In this document: piece by piece, positions 62,401 through 64,000 of the stretch
How the letters are laid out: the number at the start of each line of letters is the position of its first letter
How positions within the stretch are numbered: the stretch's first letter is position 1
Source of the DNA: Streptomyces asiaticus
GTDB lineage: Bacteria > Actinomycetota > Actinomycetes > Streptomycetales > Streptomycetaceae
Reading direction: 5' to 3'
NCBI RefSeq assembly: GCF_018138715.1
Contig: NZ_JAGSHX010000006.1
Coordinates: 3,162,001-3,226,000, forward strand
Length of the DNA stretch: 64,000 bases
The notes under the pieces: generated by a model
Databases searched by the model: none
The model's input: only the letters and a program-made list of their open reading frames with translations
Told to the model about the DNA's origin: nothing
Position numbers and translations under genes: made by a program

Positions 62401-64000
62401 GGCCCTGGAGCGCGTCGGTGGTCTTCGCGGAGAGGGCCCAGGGCAGCAGGGCGGGTTCGGCGGAACCCTGGGGCTCCTCGGACTCGTTCCGCTCCGCGTC
62501 CTCGACCGGCGGCTGCTCGATGATGGCGTGCGCGTTGGTGCCGCTCATGCCGAACGACGAGACGCCCGCGCGGCGCGGGCGGTCGCTCTCCGGCCAGGGC
62601 CGCGCCTCGGTCAGCAGCTCGATGTCACCGGCGGTCCAGTCGACGTGCGGGGTCGGCTCGTCCACGTGCAGCGTCCGCGGCAGCACTCCGTGCCGCATCG
62701 CCATGACCATCTTGATGATGCCGCCGACACCGGCCGCGGACTGGGTGTGGCCGATGTTGGACTTGAGCGAGCCGAGCCACAGCGGCCGGTCCGCCTCGCG
62801 GTCCCGGCCGTAGGTGGCGAGCAGCGCCTGGGCCTCGATGGGGTCGCCGAGCGTCGTACCGGTGCCGTGGGCCTCGACCGTGTCGACCTCGGCGGGCGTG
62901 AGTCCGGCGTTGGCGAGGGCCTGGCGGATGACGCGCTGCTGGGCGGGGCCGCTGGGGGCGGTGAGTCCGTTGCTGGCGCCGTCCTGGTTGATGGCGGTGC
63001 CACGGACGACGGCGAGGACCCGGTGACCGTTCTTTCGGGCCTCCGAGAGCCGCTCGACGAGCAGCATGCCGACGCCCTCGCCCCAGGCGGTGCCGTCGGC
63101 CGCGGCGGCGAAGGGCTTGCAGCGGCCGTCGGGGGCGAGGCCGCGCTGGCGGCTGAAGGCGATGAACGAGCCGGGGTTGGCCATGACCGCCGCGCCACCG
63201 GCGAGCGCCATCGTGCACTCGCCCGCGCGCAGCGCCTGGACGGCCAGGTGCAGCGCCACCAGGGAGGAGGAGCAGGCGGTGTCGACGGTGACGGTGGGGC
63301 CCTCGAAGCCGAAGGTGTAGGCGATCCGGCCGGAGGCGACGCTGGCGGCGTTGCCGGTGACCAGATAGCCCTCGAAGCCCTGCTCGGCCTCGTGCAGCCG
63401 GGGGCCGTAGTCCTGGGTCTCGGCGCCGACGAACACACCGGTCCGGCCGCCCCGGAGGACCGCGGGGTCGATACCGGCGCGTTCGAAGACCTCCCAGGAG
63501 GTCTCCAGCAGCAGCCGCTGCTGCGGATCCATCGCGAGGGCCTCGCGCGGGGAGATTCCGAAGAACGCCGGGTCGAACTCATCGGCGTCGTGCAGGAATC
63601 CGCCTTCGCGGGTATAGCTGCTGCCCGGCCGGTCCGGGTCGGGGTCGTAAAGTCCGGCGAGATCCCAGCCCCGGCTCACCGGGAATTCGGAGATGACGTC
63701 TTTTCCGCCCGCGACGATTTCCCAGAGTTCTTCGGGGGAGCCGACCTCACCGGGGAACCGGCAGCTCATTCCGACAATGGCGATGGGCTCGTCGGCGGCC
63801 GCCGGGCCCATTCCGGCGTCGGCCGGGGAAGCGTCGGAGTCGTCGTCCGCACCGAGCAGTTCGGCCCGAACATGGCGGGCGAGGTCGGCGGGGGTGGGGT
63901 GGTCGAAGGCGAGGGTGACCGGCAGCCGCAGTCCGGTGGCGGCGGTCAGCCGGGCGTGCAGATCGACCGTGGCGAGGGAGTCGAAGCCCAGGTCGAGGAA
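39608..64000 (-). CDS. PKS-A, five complete type I PKS modules (A1-A5), 5' end outside the window
   Basis: The reading frame enters at base 64000 inside an ACP and runs 8130 codons to TGA at 39608. The in-frame ATG at 63811 lies between that ACP and the A1 KS and is not the gene start. KS domains begin near 63793, 59113, 54496, 49141 and 44488. Layouts are A1, A2 and A4 KS-AT-KR(B)-ACP; A3 KS-AT-DH-KR(B)-ACP; A5 KS-AT-KR(A)-ACP. All ATs are HAFH malonyl-type. The C-terminus ([15 protein letters not shown]) is an acidic docking helix like that of PKS-C. Expected outcome: OH, OH, ene, OH, OH. A1, A2 and A3 share long near-identical DNA segments. The A3 KR has Gly in place of the catalytic Ser. 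Confidence 0.96.
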   Translation of the reverse strand, partial: FLDLGFDSLATVDLHARLTAATGLRLPVTLAFDHPTPADLARHVRAELLGADDDSDASPADAGMGPAAADEPIAIVGMSCRFPGEVGSPEELWEIVAGGKDVISEFPVSRGWDLAGLYDPDPDRPGSSYTREGGFLHDADEFDPAFFGISPREALAMDPQQRLLLETSWEVFERAGIDPAVLRGGRTGVFVGAETQDYGPRLHEAEQGFEGYLVTGNAASVASGRIAYTFGFEGPTVTVDTACSSSLVALHLAVQALRAGECTMALAGGAAVMANPGSFIAFSRQRGLAPDGRCKPFAAAADGTAWGEGVGMLLVERLSEARKNGHRVLAVVRGTAINQDGASNGLTAPSGPAQQRVIRQALANAGLTPAEVDTVEAHGTGTTLGDPIEAQALLATYGRDREADRPLWLGSLKSNIGHTQSAAGVGGIIKMVMAMRHGVLPRTLHVDEPTPHVDWTAGDIELLTEARPWPESDRPRRAGVSSFGMSGTNAHAIIEQPPVEDAERNESEEPQGSAEPALLPWALSAKTTDALQGQAERLYALLEADPGLALTDVGHSLATTRATFEQRAVLLAGDRDGFRSALRTLADGGDGPSVVRGAPAAGKLALLFTGQGSQRLGTGRELHAAYPVFAEALDDACWYLEEQLERPLLDVLFAEEGSPEAALLDRTDYTQPALFAIEVALYRLLESWGLRPELLAGHSIGELAAAHVAGVLSLEDAAALVAARGRLMQELAEGGAMVAVQASEDEVLPLLAGREDRIGIAAINGPQSVVVSGAEEDALEIASGFEARGRKTKRLAVSHAFHSPLMDGMLAEFRRVAQVLEYAPPRIPVVSTVTGRVATAEELCSPEYWVRHVREAVRFLDGVRTLADKGATTFLELGPDAVLTAMAQDCLPDADGTAYAAVLRGGRPEAETLTAAVALAYVRGEKADWAAPYATTGARTIDLPTYAFQRQQYWLNAPAPAQAGTAAEAGPGSAVDGRFWDVVERGDVAALAAELAVDPGVSLGEALPALSSWRRQESVRSAVDGWRYRVSWQPVSERSGAGVSVSGGCWVVVVPGGAAEGVWATGVVRMLVGRGVDVRVVESDAVDRAGAADELRTAVGDASVTGVVSLLAVDEGDGASGLLRTAALVQALGDAGVGAPLWVATRGAVSVGRSDGVVRPGQALVWGLGRVAALELPERWGGLVDLPESVDERALGRLAGVLAGAGAGAGAGGSGEDQVAVRASGVFGRRLVRAVGSRTSGDEGWRASGSVLVTGGTGALGAHVARWLVANGAEHVVLTSRRGLEAPGAVELRDELAASGARVTVAACDVADRDALAELLASIPAELPLTAVVHAAGVLDDGVLDSLTPERFASVLRAKADAALHLDELTRDLDLSAFVLFSSITGSVGAAGQGNYAAANAYVDALAERRRAQGLPATSIAWGPWADSGMAGDDAMERRMRREGMPPMAPESAVAALRQALDLDDTAVTVADIDWENFTRTLTAVRPSPLIAALAAEPGPGAATGADTAKVVTDADSASPLGERLSGLPKAEQDRALLELVRAQVASVLGHGGAEAVEAGRAFKELGFDSLAAIELRNRLNAATGLRLAATLIYDYPNATALADHLRTELVGADAAVSGGVVAPAVAVADDPIAIVAMSCRFPGGVRSPEELWALLTAGGDAIAEFPSDRGWDLAGLYDPDPDRQGTSYTREGGFLYDAGDFDAAFFGISPREALAMDPQQRLLLETSWEAFERAGIDPATLRGSRTGVFAGTNGQDYAGLVSTPPEGLEGHLGTGNAASVVSGRVAYTFGLEGPAVTVDTACSSSLVALHMAVQALRGGECTMALAGGVTVMSTPEAFVDFSRQRGLAEDGRIKAFAAGADGTGWGEGVGMLLVERLSDAEQNGHPVLAIVRGSAINQDGASNGLTAPNGPSQQRVIRQALAGAGLSAGDVDAVEAHGTGTTLGDPIEAQALLATYGQERDGDRPLWLGSIKSNIGHTQAAAGVAGIIKMVLAMRHGVLPQTLHVDAPSPHVDWSAGAVSLLTEQMEWPETGRPRRAGVSSFGLSGTNAHTIIEQAPTASAALTEEPAPRELTALPWLLSAKDGQALHAQAAQLTTYLRTHPELSATDVAFSLATSRAALERRAALVTTDRETFLAGLDALARGESFPGVVEGTVAEGKVAFLFTGQGSQRLGMGRELYDAYPVFADALDEVCAHLDLYLERPLRDVLFGDDAALLDQTGFTQPALFAVEVALFRLVSEAWGLRADFLSGHSIGELAAAHVAGVLSLADAAKLVAARGRLMQELPTGGAMIAVQASEDEVAPLLTERVSIGALNGPASVVIAGDEDAALEIASGFEAQGRKTKRLTVSHAFHSPRMDGMLDAFREVAEGLTYESPRIPIVSNLTGDVVSAEEITSPDFWVRHVREAVRFLDGVRTLEAEGVTTFVELGPDGVLSAMAQECVTGEDAAFAATLRKGRAEAESVTTALALLHVRGQSPDWGGYFEGTGARRVELPTYAFHRTRYWWEEAPAASEVAPGGAVDGRFWDVVERGDVAALAAELAVDPGLSLGEALPALSSWRRQESVRSAVDGWRYRVSWQPVSERLATGVLGGCWLVVVPADEAEGAWATGVVRTLAGRGVDVRVVESDAAERAGLAEELRTAVVGGSVAGVFSLLAVEDESGLLRTAALVQALGDAGVGAPLWVATRGAVSVGRSDGVVRPGQALVWGLGRVAALELPDRWGGLVDLPETADERALGRLAGVLAGAGAGAEAGAGGSGEDQVAVRASGVFGRRLTEASGFRTSGDEGWRASGSVLVTGGTGALGAHVARWLLANGAEHVVLTSRRGLDAPGAAELRDELVASGARVTVAACDVADRDALAELLASIPAELPLTAVVHAAGVLDDGLVDTLDAERLERVVRAKATSAQNLHELTRDLDLSAFVLFSSLAGSVGAAGQGNYAAANAYVDALAELRRAQGLPATSIAWGPWAEVGMAADEALERRMRRDGVPPMAPESALTALRQALDLDDTTVTVADLDWDRFLAEFTAVRPSALFGEVRAARPTPAAEGAPRPAATAGTGTLAERLSGLTENERAQTLLELVRTQVASVLGHGGAEAVEAGRAFKELGFDSLTAVELRNRLNAATGLRLPATLIYDYPNATALADHLRAELLGADAVAAGGVVAPAVAVADDPIAIVAMSCRFPGGVRSPEELWALLTSGGDAIAEFPSDRGWDLAGLYDPDPDRQGTSYTREGGFLYDAGDFDAAFFGISPREALAMDPQQRLLLETSWEAFERAGIDPGALRGEQIGVFAGTNGQDYLSLLMQAPEGLEGHLGTGNAASVVSGRVAYTFGLEGPAVTVDTACSSSLVALHLAVQALRQGECTMALAGGVTVMSTPENFIDFSRQRGLAADGRIKAFAAGADGTGWGEGAGMLLVERLSDARRHGHPVLAVVRGSAINQDGASNGLTAPNGPSQQRVIRQALTSAGLTTGDVDVVEAHGTGTTLGDPIEAQALLATYGQQRAPEQPLWLGSIKSNIGHTQAAAGVAGIIKMVLAMRHGVLPQTLHVDAPSPHVDWSAGAVSLLTEQMEWPETGRPRRAGVSSFGISGTNAHTIIEQAPAVDAPAEARERNGLGGLLPFALSAKNAEALREQAARLHTHIASRPEAAPLDLAHALAVGRAALERRAVLTVGDRDELLRTLDALARGESVPGVVEGTVAEGKVAFLFTGQGSQRLGMGRELYDAFPVFADALDEVCAHLDLYLERPLRDVLFGDDAAVLDRTGFTQPALFAVEVALFRLVEAWGLTPDFLSGHSIGELAAAHGAGVLSLADAAKLVAARGRLMQELPTGGAMIAVQASEDEVAPLLTERVSIAALNGPTSVVIAGDEDAALEIAAGFEAQGRKTKRLTVSHAFHSPRMDGMLDAFREVAQELSYEAPRIPIVSNLTGNVVSAEEITTPDFWVRHVREAVRFLDGIRTLEAQGVTTYLELGPDGVLSAMGQECVTGGDEPAFAAALRKDRPEAEALLSAVARAHVRGVTPDWAAVFAGAGAAPVDPAELPTYAFQRQRYWPSAAALAAGDPESIGLGDIDHPLLGAAVALADADGLLLTGVLSTRTHPWLADHAVVDTVLLPGTAFVELASTAGAQVGCERLDELTLEAPLVLPEHTGVRVQLVVDGPDESGRRSFSLHSRRQDALGTEPWTRHATGVLAPGARTPASDQPDELAVWPPQGATPIAVEGLYEELAGAGLGYGPVFQGLKGAWRLGENLYAEVGFPEDAPLTSGAEAERFGLHPALLDAALHVIGLDSADRESALAEGALLPFAWNGVQLHAAGAGALRVRLSERSSNAVSLLVADGTGRPVATVESVALRAASADQVRAARGGLHESLFRLDWTAVPAPATGAVTGDWAVLGADAAELAALEGAFGPGVRLAAYRDLAVLRRAVESGAPAPGTVLLSATGGDGDASAVHEATRAMLALLQEWLADERFAGARLALLTRGAVETEPGAGVADLPYAAVRGLFRSAQSENPGRLVLLDVDGEEGSYRTVPAALGVDEAELALRAGVALAPRLARVPVTDDTNTESTGAETVTVPSYDPNGTVLITGASGTLGGLFARHLVSTHGVRHLLLVSRRGADADGAEELGAELTAAGATVTWAACDVAERDALAATLAAVPAEHPLTAVVHTAGVLDDGILGSLTPERVAHVLRPKVDAALNLHELTRDHQLSAFVLFSGAAAVFGAPGQASYAAANSFLEALAQHRVAQGLPATALAWGLWAGAGMGSELDEVDLRRIARGGVAPIAADEGLALFDAARADGAAVLFPMRLDYAGLRTEATATGTVPALFRGLVRTPVRRAAATAATADGSSLAQRLAGLTRPEQDRELLELVCGRVAAVLGYAGPDAVEAGRAFKELGFDSLTAVELRNDLKTVTGLRLPATLVFDYPTPTALAGHLREELLGAEETTAPLVPVRTGAAPALDDDPIVIVGMSCRYPGGVRTPEELWELIATGGDGISGFPVDRGWDLDGLYHPDPDHAGTSYTREGGFLHDAADFDPDFFGISPREALAMDPQQRLLLETSWEAFERAGIDPVSVRGSRVGVFAGVMYHDYVTGLDGIPDGVEGYIGTGNAGSIASGRVAYTFGLEGPAVTVDTACSSSLVALHWAIQALRAGECTMALAGGVAVMATPETFIDFSRQRGLATDGRCKSFAAGADGTGWAEGAGMLLVERLSDARRNGHPVLAVVRGSAINQDGASNGLTAPNGPSQQRVIRQALATAGLATGEVDVVEAHGTGTTLGDPIEAQALLATYGQQRDGDRPLWLGSIKSNIGHTQAAAGVAGIIKMVMAMRHGVLPRTLHVDAPSPNVDWEDGAVSLLTEPMAWPETGRPRRAGVSSFGISGTNAHTIIEQPPAAEDREDAAARPSAVPPVLPWPLSAVGGDALRDQARRLRDRLRATDEDVDLAAIGYTLAAGRTAFEDRAVLVADGREGFLRALEALASGEPATGLVQGSPVAGKLAFLFTGQGSQRLGMGRELYDAYPVFAEAFDAVCDELDAHLERPLREVVFGGDAEALDRTGFTQPALFAVEVALFRLVSEAWGLRPDFLSGHSIGELAAAHVAGVLSLADAAKLVAARGRLMQALPAGGAMIAVQASEDEVAPLLTERVSIAALNGPASVVIAGDEDAAVAIASGFEAQGRKTKRLTVSHAFHSPRMDGMLEAFREVAEGLSYEAPRIPIVSNLTGNVVSAEEIATPDFWVRHVREAVRFLDGVRTLEAQGVTTYLELGPDGVLSAMGQDCLTEGDTAGFVAALRGGRPEAETITTALAALHTRGLSPDWEAFYAGTGTRRVELPTYAFQRRRYWLDVRTATATPEATAQSAVDARFWEAVEHADLASLAETLNLGTEDSGALEALLPSLSAWRRQQSERSTVDRWRYRVSWKPVTDRSAASPSGGWLVVVPAEAAEDAWVAGAVRLLNDRGLDVRRVELTADDDRATVAERMAMAIGDTPVTGGVLSLLALADSDSDSDSDGDGLLRTAALTQALGDAGIGAPLWVATRGAVAVGRSDGTVSPAQARLWGLGRVAALEVPERWGGLVDLPETADERALGRLAEVLAGAGAGVGASSGGEDQVAVRASGVFGRRLVRASVPASASAGGSWRPGAGTTLVTGGTGALGAQVARWLVAGGAEHVLLTSRRGPDAPGAAELRDELAASGARVTVAACDVADRAQVEALLADIPAELPLTGVVHTAGVLDDGVLDSLTPERFTGVLRAKAAAAAHLDELTRDRELSAFVLFSSISGTFGAAGQGNYAAANAYVDALAERRRAEGLPATSIAWGPWAEGGMATDEALEQRLRRGGLPPMDAELAIGALQRALDLDDTVVTVADIDWDRFAPDFTAARPSRLLAELPEIRAAAEATATEPAADGSSLATRLAGLGAAERDRLLLDLVRTQVAAVLGHDGSESIGADRAFGELGFDSLTAVELRNRLGAASGVRLPATLVFDYPTASALAGYLRGELIGTSTDASRPASVTAAADDDPIAIVAMSCRFPGGVRSPEELWQLLTAGGDAIAEFPADRGWDLDALYDPDPDTRGTFYAREGGFLYDAGHFDAAFFGISPREALAMDPQQRLLLETSWEAFERAGIDPAALRGTSAGVFVGSNGQDYDASLHTVPEGVEGYLGTGNAASVVSGRLAYTFGLEGPAVTVDTACSSSLVALHWAIQALRQGECSLALAGGVTVMSSPGAYIEFSRQRGLAPDGRCKAFADGADGTGWGEGVGMLLVERLSDARRNGHPVLALVRGSAINQDGASNGLTAPNGPAQQRVIRQALAGAGLSAADVDAVEAHGTGTRLGDPIEAQALLATYGQERDADRPLWLGAIKSNIGHTQAAAGVAGVIKMVLAMRHGVLPRTLHVDEPSSHVDWSAGAVSLLTEQVEWPETGRPRRAGVSSFGFSGTNAHTVLEQAPVHDETAGEAAPRHPLVRPDVVAWPLSAKGEDALRAQAERLRAHLEADAGLDAVDVAYSLATTRSALEHRAVVLGQDRDRLLAGLTALARGESAAQLVRGVPAQGRTAVLFTGQGSQRLGMGRELYEASPVFAEALDAVCAELDRHLERPLYDVLFGDTKEPLDRTGFTQPALFAVEVALFRLAEAAGLRPDVLTGHSIGELAAAQVAGVLSLEDAATLVAARGRLMQELPSGGAMIALQAAEDEVEPLLTERVGIAALNGPTSVVIAGDEDAAVAIAASFQERGRKTKRLTVSHAFHSPLMDGMLAEFRKVAEGLTYNAPRIPIVSTVTGQQISDELGMAADYWVRHVRHAVRFLDGVRALEAQGVTTYVELGPDGVLSAMAQDCVTAGDEGAEDVAFVPMLRAGRPETETLTGALATLHVRGAALDWEALFAGTGARRVELPTYAFQRRRYWLEGTPHPTPGQEATADDTAGARFWAAVEGDDLASLSDAVGIDVDQPLSALLPALSAWRRREREQSALDGWRYRVTWKPLEEPRLAAAPGVWLVAEPAASAGHADTVRRVVAALADRGADIRRIAADGADLDRDALADRIRRAAADEPVHGVLSLLALDERAHPDHPAVPTGLLRTGVLVRALGDAGLDAPLWCATTGAVATAASEPVGSAAQAQIWGLGRVVALEHPERWGGLIDLPATLDERAADRLAGVLGGHGDGDEDQLAIRTAGVLARRLAHAERAPATGAPWRPRGTVLVTGGTGALGAHVARWLAENGAEHLVLTSRRGPDAPGAAELRDELAASGAQVTVAACDVTDRDAVAGLLARIRDGHPQHPLTAVVHTAGAGQFAPLAETTPADVADVVAAKVAGAAHLDALLGDTELDAFVLFSSIAGVWGSGGQGAYAAGNAFLDALAEQRRARGLTATSVAWGPWADGGLVADDEAAEQLRRRGLPAMAPHSAIAALQQALDRNETAVAVADVDWGRFAPVFAAARPRPLIADLPEVRAALAADPAEGADGTGGGSAEAPAESLRQRLAGLTGPEAEKVLLDLVRTEVAAVLGHDDTTAVQAGRAFKELGFDSLTAVELRNRLNAATGLQLTATLVFDHPTPSALAGVLRADLLGEDTTPGLPVLAEIDKLEFTLSNVSDDATERERVTARLEALLRTWNENENAAGADGADDDELDLDAASAEDIFDIINNEFGRS
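44489..49141 (-). other. Module A4: KS-AT(malonyl)-KR(B-type)-ACP
   Basis: The KS begins [17 protein letters not shown] and has the GVMYHDY segment also found in C4. The AT has HAFH and lies in the homogenised AT block (about 46700-47540). The post-AT helix [14 protein letters not shown] is present. The KR has LDD, FSSISG with Ser, and Tyr codon 45164-45166. ACP Ser codon 44660-44662 in [13 protein letters not shown]. The KR structural half contains an Asp-Ser dipeptide repeat. A D-beta-hydroxyl is expected. Confidence 0.9.
46007..46030 (-). repeat. Hexanucleotide microsatellite (4 units) in module A4
   Basis: Four perfect GACAGC units on the coding strand encode DSDSDSDS in the KR structural half-domain (context LALADS...DGDGLL). 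Sister modules have only short acidic stretches here, so this is a local slippage expansion. Confidence 0.9.
49142..54496 (-). other. Module A3: KS-AT(malonyl)-DH-KR(B-type, Ser to Gly)-ACP
   Basis: Only DH-bearing module of the visible part of PKS-A. The AT has HAFH but reads [12 protein letters not shown], with Gly at a position that is Val in almost all sister ATs. The DH His codon is 51704-51706 ([12 protein letters not shown]), followed by YGPVFQGL and [10 protein letters not shown]. The KR has LDD and Tyr (codon 49835-49837 in ASYAAANSF). The Ser position 13 residues earlier is Gly (codon 49874-49876, FSGAAAV). ACP Ser codon 49325-49327. An enoyl product is expected if the KR works. Confidence 0.87.
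54497..59113 (-). other. Module A2: KS-AT(malonyl)-KR(B-type)-ACP
   Basis: KS with DTACSSS and a GTNGQDY segment. The AT has GHSIGE and HAFH. The post-AT helix [20 protein letters not shown] leads to a KR with LDD ([19 protein letters not shown]), Ser in FSSLAG and Tyr near 55190. ACP Ser codon 54674-54676. The ACP-to-KS boundary into A3 and much of the KR structural half are near-identical in DNA to A1. A D-beta-hydroxyl is expected. Confidence 0.9.
59114..63793 (-). other. Module A1: KS-AT(malonyl)-KR(B-type)-ACP
   Basis: First complete module in the window. The KS is the most divergent of PKS-A ([31 protein letters not shown]). The AT differs from the homogenised set ([34 protein letters not shown]) but keeps HAFH (His codon 61595-61597) and GHSIGE (Ser codon 61904-61906). 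The KR has LDD, Ser in FSSITG and Tyr near 59813. ACP Ser codon 59291-59293, in [10 protein letters not shown]. An Ala-Gly dipeptide run (AGAGAGAGG) lies in the KR structural half. A D-beta-hydroxyl is expected. Confidence 0.9.
63851..64000 (-). other. Partial ACP at the right edge (C-terminal part of the preceding module of PKS-A)
   Basis: The first codons in the window read [18 protein letters not shown], with the phosphopantetheine Ser at codon 63977-63979. The end is [11 protein letters not shown], followed by an acidic linker into the A1 KS. The motif differs from the [14 protein letters not shown] of the other ACPs, so this could belong to a loading module or an earlier extension module. 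The window cannot decide between them. Confidence 0.85.

Noticed and set aside
63811..63811. ATG at 63811 as the start of PKS-A.
   Set aside because: The same frame continues upstream through a clear ACP with GFDSLA, so this Met is internal to a linker.

Overview
The window is one continuous stretch of a very large, GC-rich, actinomycete type I modular polyketide synthase (PKS) locus, almost certainly from Streptomyces or a close relative. The evidence is strong G/C third-position bias, SD-led genes spaced 25-64 bp apart, cis-AT module architecture, and two in-frame copies of what looks like a common Streptomyces intergenic repeat. Everything is encoded on the minus strand, so transcription runs from right to left. 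There are no RNA genes, insertion sequences, CRISPR arrays, tailoring enzymes, transporters, regulators, ER domains or thioesterase domains in view.

Four PKS genes are present, in transcription order. PKS-A (39608-64000) is cut by the right edge; it shows the end of one carrier protein and five complete modules. PKS-B (28965-39560) has two modules, PKS-C (2843-28939; 8698 aa) has five, and PKS-D (1-2778) is cut by the left edge, leaving its docking helix, KS and AT. The genes form a tight operon-like series. Matching C- and N-terminal docking segments support the order A to B to C to D.

Twelve complete modules are visible. Their layouts are: A1 KS-AT-KR-ACP; A2 the same; A3 KS-AT-DH-KR-ACP; A4 and A5 KS-AT-KR-ACP; B1 with DH-KR; B2 with KR; C1 DH-KR; C2 KR; C3 DH-KR; C4 KR; C5 DH-KR. 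All twelve ATs carry the HAFH/GHSIGE malonyl-CoA signature, while the D1 AT has the methylmalonyl-type GHSQGE/YASH signature. Ten KRs are B-type (LDD motif). A5 and B2 are A-type (no LDD, Trp eight residues before the catalytic Tyr). Read colinearly, the predicted chain is OH, OH, ene, OH, OH, ene, OH, ene, OH, ene, OH, ene, then a methyl-branched unit. This is an unbranched polyol with regularly alternating alkenes, as in large polyol macrolides or linear polyol-polyenes. The product cannot be named from this window.

The most unusual features lie in the loops of the KR structural half-domains. Modules C3 and B1 carry in-frame insertions built from a 37-codon (111-bp) unit and capped by an intergenic-type palindromic repeat. 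C5 has a 27-bp minisatellite, C1 a Gly/Ser repeat, C4 an 18-bp repeat, and A4 a hexanucleotide repeat. Three DH-module KRs (A3, C1, C5) lack the usual catalytic Ser. Near-identical DNA shared between modules, and patches of different codon usage, point to continuing recombination or gene conversion within the assembly line.
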